A stretch of 64,000 bases of DNA from Bradyrhizobium diversitatis (GCF_016031635.1 NZ_JACEGD010000006.1:264109-328108), one strand, 5' to 3'; positions 51,739-60,744 are shown, numbered from the stretch's first letter. The notes: generated from the letters alone by a model not told the origin. Numbers and translations: made by a program.

Positions 51739-53648
51739 TCCTCGTCCTCCTTGTGGCCGGCCGGCCAGAACCAGCCGATCAGAGCGACGGCCATGGGTGG
51801 GGTACCCCACAGCACGGCCCACGGCGTGAAGATCGAGCCGATGAAGAACACGGTCGTCGCGATGGCTGTGAGCAGTGGCCAGATGCTCGGTTCGGGCGAC
51901 GCCTCTCGAATTTGCGGCTCCGCTTCGGCGAGCGAGGTCAAGAGCACTTCGCGGCGCTCCGCGCTGAGACCTGCGACCACCGGCAAGCTTTCATTGTCGA
52001 ACCAAAGGGGATCGCGGTGCTTGACGACGGGAATGCGATCGAAATTCTGCGGCGGCGGGGGTGAGGATGTCGCCCATTCCAGGGTGGAAGCATTCCAGGG
52101 ATTGTCGCCCGCGAGCGCGCCGTTGCGCAGACTGTGGATCACGTTCGCGAGCAGCAGCGCGAAGCTAAGCGCGAATATGAGGGCACCGCCGCTCGAGAGC
52201 AGATTGAGATGCGCCCAGTCCATGTCGGCGGTGTAGGTGTAGACGCGTCGCGGCATTCCGATCAGTCCGAGGATGTGCATCGGAAAGAACGCGACGTTGA
52301 AGCCAACGAAGGCGAGCCAGAAGTTCCAGCGTCCCAGCCGCTCGCTCAGCATCCGGCCGGTGATCTTGGGAAACCAGTAATAGACGGCGCCGATCAACGG
52401 GAAGACGGCGCCGCCGATCAGCACGTAATGGAAGTGGGCGACGACGAAATAGGTGTCATGCACCTGGGTGTCGATGGGCACCGAGGCGACCATCACGCCC
52501 GACAGACCACCCATGACGAAGATCACGATGAAACCGATCACGAACAACAGCGGCGTACGGTAGACCGGACGGCCATCCCAAAGTGTCGCCAGCCAGCAGA
52601 AGATCTGCAGACCGCTGGGCACCGCGATCAGCATGCTGGAGGCCGTGAACAGGCCGGCGCCGAGCTGAGGCAAGCCCGTGACAAACATGTGGTGGACCCA
52701 CAAGCCGAACGACAGGAAGCCGGTCGCGATCAGCGAGAGGATGACCACGGGATACCCGACCACCGGACGCCGGGCAAACGTTGCGAGGATCGCCGAGACC
52801 ATGCCGGTGCCGGGGATGAAGATGATGTAGACCTCGGGATGGCCGAAAAACCAGAACAGATGCTGCCACAGCAGGGGATGCCCCCCCGACGAGGAATCGT
52901 AAAAGCGCGTGTTCACGAGGCGGTCGAGGATCATCGACGTCGATGCGACCATGATGGATGGCATGGCGAACATCACCAGAAAACTGGTGACCAGCATCGC
53001 CCAGACGAACAGGGGGATTCGGTCGAGCGTCATGCCCGGCGCGCGCTGCTTGAACACGGTCACGACGATCTCAACGGAGACGGCAAGCGCGGCCACCTCG
53101 GTGAAGGTGATCATTTGCGCCCAGACGTCGGGCCGTTTGGTGGGCGTGTACTGCAAGGAGGACAGAGGGACATAGGCAAACCAGCCGACATCCGGTCCCA
53201 CGTTGAGGGCGAAGGAAATCCAGAGGAAGCAGCCTCCGAACAGAAACATCCAGTAGCTGAAGGCGTTCAGTCGCGGGAATGCAATGTTCCGGGTTCCGAC
53301 CATCAGCGGCACGAGGTAGACGGCGAACGCCTCCATCACCGGCACGGCGAACAGGAACATCATCGTCGAGCCGTGCATGGTGAAGATCTGGTTGTACTTG
53401 TCCGCCGACAGAAACGTGCTCTCGGGCTTGGCGAGCTGGACGCGCATGAGCACCGCGAGAAGCCCGCCGAGCAGCAGAAATGCGAATGCCGTGACGATGT
53501 AGCGGCGCCCGACGACCTTGTGGTCCACCGACATCAGCGCGCCGGAAAATCCGGATGGCGTGCGCCAGATGCTTTCCATATGCGTCGAAAGCTGAAGGCC
53601 ATTCAGCGCGTCATCACGCAACTCTCGTTGCTCGGCCATCATGCTCAC
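51735..53648 (-). CDS. Cytochrome c oxidase subunit I (caa3-type)
   Basis: 637-residue catalytic subunit. The low-spin haem ligands lie in FTMHGSTMMFLF and in VVAHFHYVLIGG, the CuB and haem a3 histidines in WQHLFWFFGHPEVYI, FGLWVHHMF and VAHFHYVL, and the K- and D-channel residues include the GHPEVY glutamate, so it is an A1-type oxidase. After the core, residues about 560-637 add a charged linker and two extra transmembrane helices (WPLLTAIATTVFFIGSIF, MAVALIGWFW). The start GTG 53648 overlaps the coxB stop and is 8 nt from GGAG; ATG 53642 is an alternative. Confidence 0.92.
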   Translation of the reverse strand: MSMMAEQRELRDDALNGLQLSTHMESIWRTPSGFSGALMSVDHKVVGRRYIVTAFAFLLLGGLLAVLMRVQLAKPESTFLSADKYNQIFTMHGSTMMFLFAVPVMEAFAVYLVPLMVGTRNIAFPRLNAFSYWMFLFGGCFLWISFALNVGPDVGWFAYVPLSSLQYTPTKRPDVWAQMITFTEVAALAVSVEIVVTVFKQRAPGMTLDRIPLFVWAMLVTSFLVMFAMPSIMVASTSMILDRLVNTRFYDSSSGGHPLLWQHLFWFFGHPEVYIIFIPGTGMVSAILATFARRPVVGYPVVILSLIATGFLSFGLWVHHMFVTGLPQLGAGLFTASSMLIAVPSGLQIFCWLATLWDGRPVYRTPLLFVIGFIVIFVMGGLSGVMVASVPIDTQVHDTYFVVAHFHYVLIGGAVFPLIGAVYYWFPKITGRMLSERLGRWNFWLAFVGFNVAFFPMHILGLIGMPRRVYTYTADMDWAHLNLLSSGGALIFALSFALLLANVIHSLRNGALAGDNPWNASTLEWATSSPPPPQNFDRIPVVKHRDPLWFDNESLPVVAGLSAERREVLLTSLAEAEPQIREASPEPSIWPLLTAIATTVFFIGSIFTPWAVLWGTPPMAVALIGWFWPAGHKEDEE

Positions 53649-54655
53649 TTGAGCTGCTCCAGGTAATGAATGATCGCGATGAGCTCGCCCGATTGCAGCG
53701 GCATCTTGGGCATGTTGCTTCCGGGCTTGATGTGCTGGGGATCGGCAATCCAGGCGCCGAGGGTTGCCGAGGACATCGGCAGCGTTCCGGCCGCGATCGT
53801 CGTCCTGCTGCCGAAATGCGTGAGATCGGGGCCGAGCTGGCCGCCCGCGAGCGTGCCGCGGATCGTATGGCAGAGCGCGCAGCCTCTCGCGCGAAACAGC
53901 TGCTCGCCCTGCTTGCCGAGCGTGTCGGTCGGGCTGGTGGCGCTCTGGTTCTCGTGATCCCGCCAGCGCCCGTACTCGTCGGGCGGCAACGCGAGGACCG
54001 CGAAGGCCATGTGGGCGTGCTGAAGGCCGCAGAACTCAGCACACTGGCCGCGGTAGACGCCGGGGTTTTTCGCGGTGAATTGAAGTTCGTTCTTCTGCCC
54101 GGTGATCAGATCCATCTTTCCGGTCAGGCTCGGCACCCAGAAGCTGTGGATCACGTCGGCGGATTCAAGCTCGACTTTCACCGGCTGGCCGGTGGGAATG
54201 CGGATCTCGTTTGCGGTCACGAAGCTCTGATGGGGGCTGTCATCCTCGTAACGAATTTCCCACCACCATTGATGGCCGATGATCTTGAGGGTGAGGGCAT
54301 GCTCGTCCTTGGCGAACACAGTGCGCTGGCCAGCGTAGCTGACGATCGAGAGACCGAGCACGATGATGAGGGTGACGAGCCCCAACCCGAAGACGACGTA
54401 ACCGCTGGTCCGTTCAAAGCCCTGATGCAGCGCGAGAGGCTGGTCGGCGTGGCGCTTCCGGCGCAGCAGGCCGATGCACAGGACGACGACGACCGCGGTC
54501 CAGATGACGGCTGCGACAATCAGGAAGATGAACAAAGTCTGGAGAATCTGGTTGGATTGAAGTCCCTGCGGGTCGAGCGCCGACTGCCGGCCGGCGCAAT
54601 CGGCCAGCGGCAACGTCGCAAATGGCACCAGAGCCGTTCGCATCCGGACAGGCAT
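53645..54655 (-). CDS. Cytochrome c oxidase subunit II with fused cytochrome c domain
   Basis: 336-residue subunit of a caa3 oxidase. A short lipoprotein-like N-terminus (LPLADCAG) precedes two transmembrane helices, the CuA cupredoxin domain with the GQCAEFCGLQHAHMAF binding loop, and then a C-terminal class I cytochrome c with the haem motif CALCH and axial Met in SNMPKMPL. The cytochrome domain lets it accept electrons directly from small cytochromes such as those of the neighbouring operon. Start set at ATG 54655; ATG 54643 and a frame to 54697 are alternatives, but the latter overlaps the promoter. Confidence 0.88.
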   Translation of the reverse strand: MPVRMRTALVPFATLPLADCAGRQSALDPQGLQSNQILQTLFIFLIVAAVIWTAVVVVLCIGLLRRKRHADQPLALHQGFERTSGYVVFGLGLVTLIIVLGLSIVSYAGQRTVFAKDEHALTLKIIGHQWWWEIRYEDDSPHQSFVTANEIRIPTGQPVKVELESADVIHSFWVPSLTGKMDLITGQKNELQFTAKNPGVYRGQCAEFCGLQHAHMAFAVLALPPDEYGRWRDHENQSATSPTDTLGKQGEQLFRARGCALCHTIRGTLAGGQLGPDLTHFGSRTTIAAGTLPMSSATLGAWIADPQHIKPGSNMPKMPLQSGELIAIIHYLEQLK

Positions 54656-54687
54656 CGATGTTTGCCGTGCTCCCCTGTTGGAGGGCG

Positions 54688-54712
54688 AACCGGTCAAACG
54701 TATGAAGGTTCC
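54688..54712 (-). promoter_or_regulatory. GGAAC-type promoter of the caa3 oxidase operon
   Basis: Minus strand GGAAC (54712-54708) and GGTT (54691-54688) with 16 nt spacing, 33 nt before the CoxB start. The same GGAAC-N16-GGTT layout occurs at 62654-62678. The -10 differs from CGTT by one base. Confidence 0.5.
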
Positions 54713-54782
54713 TATAGGTCGTCGGAGCGGTTGGTGTGGAGGGCGCTGGCTTGGTGACGGCGACCCTCCCTTCGGCTCTGGC

Positions 54783-54905
54783 CTAGAACGGCCATCCTCT
54801 GGCCGCGATGAAGATGGCCGCGTCGGCTGCTGCCATCAGCGCCAGCACGATGAGAACGGCGATGATCGCACCGGGCTGCATGATCGCGCGCAGGTCTTCG
54901 AGCAT
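54783..54905 (-). CDS. 40-residue single-pass membrane peptide
   Basis: Short frame starting MLEDLRAIMQPGAI and ending RGWPF. The centre IAVLIVLALMAAADAAIFIAA is one long hydrophobic helix, so this would be an inner-membrane peptide of 40 residues. AAGGAT lies 6 nt before the ATG. Upstream, a minus-strand GGAAC (55076-55072) with CATT 16 nt later (55055-55052) is 147 nt away and might drive it. Not recognised as a named family. Confidence 0.6.
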   Translation of the reverse strand: MLEDLRAIMQPGAIIAVLIVLALMAAADAAIFIAARGWPF

Positions 54906-55116
54906 CCGTTATCCTTGCCTAGGTGGCTGCGTCGTTCGTCGCGCGCGGCGCCGTACGGCTTCGCGGGCTGAGCCGGCGGACCGAGCTGGTGGGAACGCGG
55001 TTGCCATGACGCCATTGTTGCCCAATGGTGAACTCCGGCTAGATAGGCAGCAATGCGAGCGCACTGCGGGGGTTCCTAATCCCTTGGAGTTCTCGGTCCG
55101 CCGGAGGGATGCCACT

Positions 55117-55575
55117 TTGAAGATCGGAGTGATTTCGGATACGCATGGCCTGCTCCGGCCGGAGGTGGCGCCCTGCCTCGCCGGCGTGTCGCATTTCATT
55201 CATGCCGGCGATATCGGTGCCGAGCGTATCCTCGACGAGTTACGCCGGATCGCACCGGTGACAGCCATCCGAGGCAATGTCGACGTCGGCGCCTGGGCGC
55301 GCGATTATCCTGAGACAACGACCATACGCCTCGGTGGACACGGCTTTTATGTCTTGCATGATCTGAAGGAGCTGGCCGCGAAGCCTGCGCCCAGCGGGGT
55401 CCATGCGGTGATCTGTGGCCACTCGCATCGGGCGAGCGTGAGGGTGGTCCACTGCGTCCTCTATCTCAATCCGGGCAGCGCCGGGCCGAGGCGCTTCAGG
55501 CTGCCGGTCACGCTGGCGACCGTCGAGATCGGCGAGGCGGGCGAGCTTCGGCCGGTCGTCCACACGCTCGATTGA
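55117..55575 (+). CDS. YfcE/MJ0936-family metallophosphoesterase
   Basis: 152-residue calcineurin-like phosphoesterase. The metal ligands appear in order: VISDTHG (DxH), FIHAGDIG (GD), VRGNVD-type (here IRGNVD), and ICGHSH (GHxH). Members hydrolyse cyclic or diester phosphates. The start is the TTG at 55117, 9 nt after GGAGG; the open frame further upstream has no homology. Confidence 0.85.
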   Translation: MKIGVISDTHGLLRPEVAPCLAGVSHFIHAGDIGAERILDELRRIAPVTAIRGNVDVGAWARDYPETTTIRLGGHGFYVLHDLKELAAKPAPSGVHAVICGHSHRASVRVVHCVLYLNPGSAGPRRFRLPVTLATVEIGEAGELRPVVHTLD

Positions 55576-55615
55576 TACGCTCTAAAGCTCGGACTGGCTG
55601 GCCAGCCGGGGACTC

Positions 55616-55807
55616 CTAATGAGTGTTTGATTTTTGCCATTTCTCGAGATCGATCGGAGGCCGGTTTGGATCAATCTGATCCTTCTCCGGATTGCCCTGC
55701 CAGGGCTGGTCGGTCTGGCGATGCGTCGGCATGTCGGTCTGCTGCCGCGGATCATCGGCCGGCGTCTCTCTTGGATCGTGTTCGACGGACTTGGGTGCCT
55801 TTGGCAT
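55616..55807 (-). CDS. Small disordered Pro/Asp/Gln-rich protein
   Basis: 63-residue frame (MPKAPKSVEHDPRETPADD...) rich in P, D, Q and T and without hydrophobic core, so probably intrinsically disordered. Short proteins ending in PPIDLEKW occur widely in rhizobia and are often stress-induced, by my memory. The start at 55807 is preferred over 55855 because homology-like composition begins there. Confidence 0.6.
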   Translation of the reverse strand: MPKAPKSVEHDPRETPADDPRQQTDMPTHRQTDQPWQGNPEKDQIDPNRPPIDLEKWQKSNTH

Positions 55808-55912
55808 CGTTTCCTCATTCGGTTGGGAATGCAGGGCTGTCGCCTGTGCCACCAACCCTCCAGTAAATCGGTCGTTCCAGCCGATGCGAGCTGTGGCGAT
55901 ACCAGCTGAACA

Positions 55913-56128
55913 TCACGGCGACGGCTTTGCCGGTGTCCAATCGAGATCAGCGTCATCGTGAGCCTCGGCATCGGGAGCGCACGGTTCGATCTTCAACTCG
56001 TCCTCGAGCACGGGGCGTTCGCCGTCGTGTTCGACCAGCCCTGCTTCGTCGGCCTTCTCGAGCGTCTCCTGCTTGGTCGAGAACGTCCGGCTCAGCTTCT
56101 CACCATCCTTGAACACGGCATATGGCAT
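55913..56128 (-). CDS. Small acidic protein
   Basis: 71-residue soluble frame starting MPYAVFKDGEKLSRTF, followed by an acidic C-terminus (EPCAPDAEAHDDADLDW). GAGAGG stands 5 nt before ATG 56128, a good ribosome-binding site. Function unknown; the YAVFKDGEKLSR start is a recurring small-protein signature in Bradyrhizobium. The following 56129-56437 gap contains nothing I can support. Confidence 0.65.
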   Translation of the reverse strand: MPYAVFKDGEKLSRTFSTKQETLEKADEAGLVEHDGERPVLEDELKIEPCAPDAEAHDDADLDWTPAKPSP

Positions 56129-56437
56129 GACAACCTCTCTCGCTTCTGTTGGGCCGTTTAAGTAGGGCGCCGGTGTTGGTCGCCGCGGTGTGCTGTGAAG
56201 TCCAAGCGTCCCGCCATGTTGCGCCCTCAACATGTGGGCGACAGACGCGTTGGCCGCAGCCTTTGTTCCCAAAGATCCGATCGCGATCTGAATCTGGGAC
56301 GTCGCGGTCGTTAATGCATGTTTTTGCCGGCGCGCGTACAGATTGCGATCCGTGGGCATCAACGAAGCGGAGGCGCAAAATATAGGAACGTCCGAACAGT
56401 GCGATGACTTGCCCCGCATCTTTTGCGCCTTGTGTGA

Positions 56438-56953
56438 GTGCATCAAATGCAAGATGAGAAGTCCAATGGCTTTCCGACATCCGCAGGCATACTTCTAGGG
56501 CTTGGGCTGGGTGCATTCTTCGATGGCATCGTGTTGCACCAGCTGCTGCAATGGCATCATATGTTAAGCGGCTGGTATCCTCTCAACTCTCTCAACAACA
56601 TCAGGCTCAATACGCTCTGGGACGGCCTATTCCACAGCGCAGCCTACGTTCTGGTGCTCGCGGGCCTCTATTTGCTGTGGCAGCGGGCGCGGAAGGATGG
56701 GCTGGACTGGTCGAACGAGCGATGTCTTGGCGTGATGTTGCTCGGTTGGGGCATCTTCAATCTGGTCGAGGGTGTGATCGATCACCAGATCCTGCGGCTG
56801 CATCAGGTCAACGAGACGGCGCCCGAGGCGCAGCGGGTGTTTTGGGATATCGGCTTTCTGTTGTGGGGAGCTGCGATGCTAGCCATGGGTGCCAGGCTGG
56901 TGCGCGGAGCGCAGGGGAAAGTTCATGGGCAAGGCGATCTACAGCCTCATTAG
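56438..56953 (+). CDS. DUF2243 family membrane protein
   Basis: 171-residue membrane protein with four hydrophobic segments. The family block GILLGLGLGAFFDGIVLHQLLQWHHML is at about residues 17-43, and WGIFNLVEGVIDHQILRLHQV contains the conserved NxVEGxxDHxxL histidine motif. Function unknown. The start is GTG 56438; ATG 56447 is equally acceptable. Confidence 0.85.
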   Translation: MHQMQDEKSNGFPTSAGILLGLGLGAFFDGIVLHQLLQWHHMLSGWYPLNSLNNIRLNTLWDGLFHSAAYVLVLAGLYLLWQRARKDGLDWSNERCLGVMLLGWGIFNLVEGVIDHQILRLHQVNETAPEAQRVFWDIGFLLWGAAMLAMGARLVRGAQGKVHGQGDLQPH

Positions 56954-57089
56954 AAGAACACCGCCGGGGCTCGTGTACGCACTCTTCCTGCTGCTGCTCA
57001 TGCTCGCCACGGCGCCGGCCTTTCGTATTGTTCTATTCGGGCTTTCGTTGGACGATGTCCTTCAGCTGCGCTGCTTCGGATCCATCTGA
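56925..57089 (+). CDS. Putative small membrane protein
   Basis: 54-residue frame beginning MGKAIYSLIRRTPPG with one hydrophobic helix (VYALFLLLLMLATAPAFRIVLF). AGGGGAAA lies 5 nt before ATG 56925, a strong ribosome-binding site. It overlaps the end of the DUF2243 gene by 29 nt. No name can be given. Confidence 0.5.
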   Translation: MGKAIYSLIRRTPPGLVYALFLLLLMLATAPAFRIVLFGLSLDDVLQLRCFGSI

Positions 57090-57255
57090 GTTTGCGCTTG
57101 CTGCTCCAAATGCCGCTGCCCGAAGCGCCTCAATCCCGGCGAGGCCATTTCCGCCCTGCGCCTCAAAATGGTGGAGGATGTCTAATGGGTGCGCCCACGC
57201 TGTCCGCAGGAACCATGGCGTTAGGCCTTGCTTATCAACCCATTGGAGATACCTG

Positions 57256-57738
57256 ATGGGCAAGAAGCAATTCGCCGCGCTTCCATTTCGTCTGCATAAA
57301 TCCGAGCTTCACGTGATGCTGATCACGACGAGACGCAAACGCAGGTGGAGTGTCCCGAAGGGCTCTTTGATGCCCAACACGGAGCCGCACCGCACAGCTG
57401 CGCTCGAAGCCTACGAGGAGGCCGGGCTCGTCGGTGTGATCGCGAAGCGCGCGTTGGGTAGCTTCAAGCATCGCAAGCGCAAGGGCGAGCGCAAGCAGAC
57501 CATGAATGTCGCGGTGTTTCCCATGAAGGTGCATGGCCAGGAGCGCTGGTGGCCTGAGAAGGGCGAACGCGATGCGATCTGGGTCTCGGCCAAAACAGCG
57601 GCCCGCCTGGTCCACAAGGCCGAGCTCCGGCGGCTGATCGTGCGCTTTGCGACACGGACGGGGAAGGGCGGGGCCTTTCCTCAGTCGATGACGGCCGCTT
57701 TAGGAACGCCCCGCCGATCCGGCCATTCTGTGAGATGA
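57256..57738 (+). CDS. Nudix hydrolase
   Basis: 160-residue protein of the diphosphoinositol/Ap4A-type Nudix branch. The Nudix helix reads PKGSLMPNTEPHRTAALEAYEEAGLVG (only its core EAYEEAGL is needed to place it), in which the canonical first Glu and the REx Arg are replaced, as is common in the rhizobial PKG-x-AA-x-EAyEEAG group. GGAG stands 8 nt before ATG 57256. It overlaps the next gene by 4 nt. It probably cleaves a nucleoside or inositol diphosphate derivative; substrate unknown. Confidence 0.82.
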   Translation: MGKKQFAALPFRLHKSELHVMLITTRRKRRWSVPKGSLMPNTEPHRTAALEAYEEAGLVGVIAKRALGSFKHRKRKGERKQTMNVAVFPMKVHGQERWWPEKGERDAIWVSAKTAARLVHKAELRRLIVRFATRTGKGGAFPQSMTAALGTPRRSGHSVR

Positions 57739-58590
57739 ACCAGCAACCAGCGGGTCTCATAGCCGAGGAGGCGCCTCACGAAATCCTGGCAGCTGCGATC
57801 AGGCGGCGGCGTGCAATCCTGTTTGTCGGCGCCGGCATTTCGATGGCGGTAGGGCTGCCCTCCTGGCAATCCCTGATCGACCATCTGCTGGACGATCTCT
57901 GCCTCGATCGCGACGTCATCGATGGGATGCATGGCGGCTATCAGATGCTGGCGGAATACTACCGGCTGAAGCGCGGCGGCGTCGGCCCGTTGCGCAGCTG
58001 GCTCGACCGCAACTGGCGCGTCGATCCCAAGAGAATCGCGGACTCGAAGCTGCACCGCCTGATCGTCGATCTCGACTTTCCCGTCATCTATACGACCAAC
58101 TACAATCGAAATCTCGAAACTGCCTTCGAGGTTCTCGATCGGCCTTATGCGAAGATCAGCAACGCCAAGGAGATTGCGGGCGCGAGATCCGGCGTGATGC
58201 ACATCATCAAATATCACGGCGATTTTGACGATGACGCCTCGCTCGTGTTGACCGAGACCGACTTCCTCAACCGCCTTGCCTTCGATTCACCGCTCGATAT
58301 CCGATTTCGTGCCGGCTCTTGGAAGCACGCTGCTCTTCATCGGGTACAGCATGTCGGATCCAAACATAAGGCTGCTGCTGCACCGGATCTGGCAGACCTG
58401 GGATGAATCCGGGCACCGCCAGGACGGGCCAAGATCCTTCGTCTTCGTCGCTCAACGCAATCCGGTGCAGGAAGCCGTGCTCGCGAACTGGGGCATCACG
58501 ACCATTGCCTCACCCGAGGGCGCTGCCGCCGATGAGGGGCTTATCCAATTCCTCGACGACATCCGTCAATGCAGCGTTCGGGAGGGCTGA
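57735..58590 (+). pseudogene. SIR2-like NAD-binding protein interrupted by a frameshift
   Basis: The 5' frame (57735 to about 58315) has the SIR2-type NAD site ILFVGAGISMAVGLPSW (about residues 28-44), VIYTTNYN and KYHGD with the catalytic-type histidine. Shortly after FDSPLDIRFRA the reading continues in another frame with LGSTLLFIGYSMSDPNIRLLL, a second SIR2_2 block, to 58590. One extra base or two missing bases near 58311-58323 account for the break. With the frame restored the protein has about 285 residues. Could be a sequencing error. Such proteins occur both as house-keeping-like NAD hydrolases and as parts of defence systems. Confidence 0.8.
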
Positions 58591-58607
58591 AGCTGCGCTG
58601 CGCCTGC

Positions 58608-59126
58608 TCAGGCGCCCGTCCGTTGAGCCCGGCGCACGCTGCAGATGCTGTTGCAGTCGCAGGCAAGGCTCAACGCATGCTCCATGTCCAGACGGCCAGC
58701 CCGCCATCTCTGCGCCATTGCGATGTCCGAGAGGTCGAAGGATTTTTCGGGCCCCGCCTCCCCCTGGCCTGGTCGATAGCTCAGGAGGTAGATCTGGTCT
58801 TCGTGAACCAAACCCTGAAGCTCGGCGCGAAGCCAGCGAGCCTCGGAAGCATGGCGCAGCCGCTGATAAGTCTGGTTGCCGAAGATGAGGTCGCTCTTGC
58901 GCTCGGCCGCTGCCTCGAGGCCGTCAGGAACCCCGTCGTCGCGCGCAAAGAGATCGACGACATAAAGGCGAGGCGGTGTCCCGCTCTCCAGGATCGGTTC
59001 GAATGGGGCGTTCAGTGAGAAGCCTCCATCGCCGAGCCAACGGTCGGCGATCTGCACAGGGGCAAACTCGGGGAGAAAGCCGCAGCTTGCCTGGACGATG
59101 GAGTTTCTGGCCCATCAGCGCCCGGT
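58608..59126 (-). pseudogene. C-terminal remnant of a patatin-like phospholipase
   Basis: The frame up to about 59115 contains NSIVQASCGFLPEFAP and DRWLGDGGFSLNAPFEPIL, which resemble the aspartate half of a patatin active site (the DGG of the Ser-Asp dyad). The N-terminal half with the GxSxG serine is absent, and a TGA stops the frame upstream of ARNSIVQ. The fragment is therefore non-functional as a lipase. It lies back to back with the SIR2-like gene. Confidence 0.6.
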
Positions 59127-59258
59127 AGCATAGCGGTCGCCAGGTTCAGACTGTTGCGAGGTGCCCGGTTTCGTTCGGCCCGCCATCCGCCGCATCTGTT
59201 TGCTGAAGCCTAAGGGCCTTATGACTTTATCGGCTCGCCGAAGCGAGCTTCCCCGCGC

Positions 59259-60434
59259 TCAATTGACGTTGTCGGCGAACATGTTGCGGACCGCCGCGGC
59301 GACGGCCGCGACGCCGTCCGCGGCGTGCATCAGCGCGATCTCGCCCTGCTGTTCGTGGCGAATGGCGTGGGCCATGATGCGCAGGCGCGGATCGCCGCGG
59401 CTTTGCCACATTCGGTCCGCCATCCTGACCGCGCCGGCATGATGCTTGCTCATCGCCGCTATGAAGGCCGCGTCGAACTGGTCGGACGACGCGGTCTTGA
59501 CCTGTCGCATGTCGGCCGGCGTCAAGTAACCGGGCATTGCAGTACGTTCATCCGTGCTGCAGTCGGGCATCTCGGTGTCGAACCAGCTCAGCCACCAGTT
59601 CTCGAAGATCTGGTTTTCGCCGTTCTGGCTCGCGACCATCAGCATCGCGAGCTTGCGCAGATGCGGATCCTGGGCGCGTTCGGTAGCGAGCCGCGCAAGC
59701 TCGATGCCCTGGGCGTGATGCGCGCTCATGTGCCTGATATAGATCTGGTCCGCATCCCTGTCGCGACCGATCCATGGCAGCTCGTAGCCATGGGCGCCGA
59801 ACAACGCGACCGTCCCGAGCAGCACGATCACGACAAGTGCGCCGGTGCTCCACGCATTGGTGAAACGAATGTCGCGCACCGGTGCCTGGCCGCGGCGCCA
59901 GCGCAACCGCGCGTACAAGGGATACATCATGGCCGAGCAGCCATGGACCAGTAGTCCGATCCAGTAGGGCTGCTGCAGTGTGAACAGCGGCTGCCAGAAC
60001 GGAAGCAGTGGCACCAGCACGAACCATTCCAGGCTCGAGGAGAACAACGCCCAAGGCAGCGCCAGCAGCAGGATCGTCAACGGTCGCAGATCCGCGGTCC
60101 AGCGCCCGAGCACCCCGAAGAAGACCAGTGCCCAGGAGAAATCCGCCCATTGGTGAAAGGCGATGCCGGTGAGGATCGCGCCCCACGACGGCTCCGCGCT
60201 GAGCGCCCAGTCACGCGCGGGAATGGCCGCGACCGTCATCCAGTCGACCGCGGCATCGCGGCCGATGCGGGCGGCGAACAACTGGCTCAGAAGCGTCGAG
60301 AAGGTGCTGCTGATCAGGGCGAGTTCGGCGGCGGCAATCCAGCGCGAGCAGCGCTGCCGCTCCCTGGGCTGCAGCGTGTCTCCGCCGGCAGGCCGCGCTG
60401 TATCGGAAGTGGCGGATCGTGGCTCCGCGTTCAC
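59259..60434 (-). CDS. DUF305 domain membrane protein
   Basis: 391-residue protein. Residues about 30-240 form five or six transmembrane helices (DUF-type membrane part); residues about 250-391 are a soluble DUF305/ferritin-like four-helix domain with the repeated H-x-x-H-A-x-x-M pattern (IRHMSAHHAQGIELARLA and AAMSKHHAGAVRMAD). DUF305 proteins are linked with copper or metal handling. It starts at GTG 60434, overlapping the CsbD stop by 4 nt, so it forms an operon with it. Confidence 0.85.
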   Translation of the reverse strand: MNAEPRSATSDTARPAGGDTLQPRERQRCSRWIAAAELALISSTFSTLLSQLFAARIGRDAAVDWMTVAAIPARDWALSAEPSWGAILTGIAFHQWADFSWALVFFGVLGRWTADLRPLTILLLALPWALFSSSLEWFVLVPLLPFWQPLFTLQQPYWIGLLVHGCSAMMYPLYARLRWRRGQAPVRDIRFTNAWSTGALVVIVLLGTVALFGAHGYELPWIGRDRDADQIYIRHMSAHHAQGIELARLATERAQDPHLRKLAMLMVASQNGENQIFENWWLSWFDTEMPDCSTDERTAMPGYLTPADMRQVKTASSDQFDAAFIAAMSKHHAGAVRMADRMWQSRGDPRLRIMAHAIRHEQQGEIALMHAADGVAAVAAAVRNMFADNVN

Positions 60435-60610
60435 GTCGGCTGCTTGGGCTTCTTCAGCGGATCGATCTCGCTCGGCGCATCCTGTTCGTCGCGTCCGCGC
60501 TCCGCCTGGGCCTTGCCTTCATCGTGCAGGGTCTGGTCGCCGATGATCTCGCCGACGGCCTGCCTGGTCTTGCCGACGATCCGGTGTTGAAGTCTCGTCG
60601 TCTTGCTCAT
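60431..60610 (-). CDS. CsbD-family stress protein
   Basis: 59-residue hydrophilic protein starting MSKTTRLQHRIVGKTRQAVGEIIGD and containing KAQAERGRDEQ, which fits the CsbD fold (Pfam CsbD). CsbD members are general-stress proteins of unknown biochemical function. It was found by reading short frames. It is 105 nt from a GGAAC-type promoter and is coupled to the DUF305 gene. Confidence 0.8.
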   Translation of the reverse strand: MSKTTRLQHRIVGKTRQAVGEIIGDQTLHDEGKAQAERGRDEQDAPSEIDPLKKPKQPT

Positions 60611-60714
60611 GAGCTGCCTCCGGGCTCACGCCGCCAACCCCGGCGCGGGGCAGTGCTGGGGCCGCGGCTTCGTGCAGTTCGCCTCCGACAGCGGGATGGC
60701 GGAGGCGTGGATCA

Positions 60715-60739
60715 GACGTTCTGATGCGCGGATGGTTCC
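60715..60739 (-). promoter_or_regulatory. GGAAC-type promoter of the csbD-DUF305 unit
   Basis: Minus strand GGAAC (60739-60735) followed after 16 nt by CGTC (60718-60715), one mismatch from CGTT. It lies 105 nt before the CsbD start. General-stress control is the expected mode for CsbD proteins. Confidence 0.55.
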
Positions 60740-60744
60740 TGCGG

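Noticed and set aside
56385..56409. GGAAC before the DUF2243 gene
   Set aside because: No CGTT-like -10 at 15-18 nt spacing.
57703..57727. GGAAC-N16-CATT before the SIR2-like gene
   Set aside because: The -10 would lie only 7 nt before the start codon and it is inside the Nudix gene.
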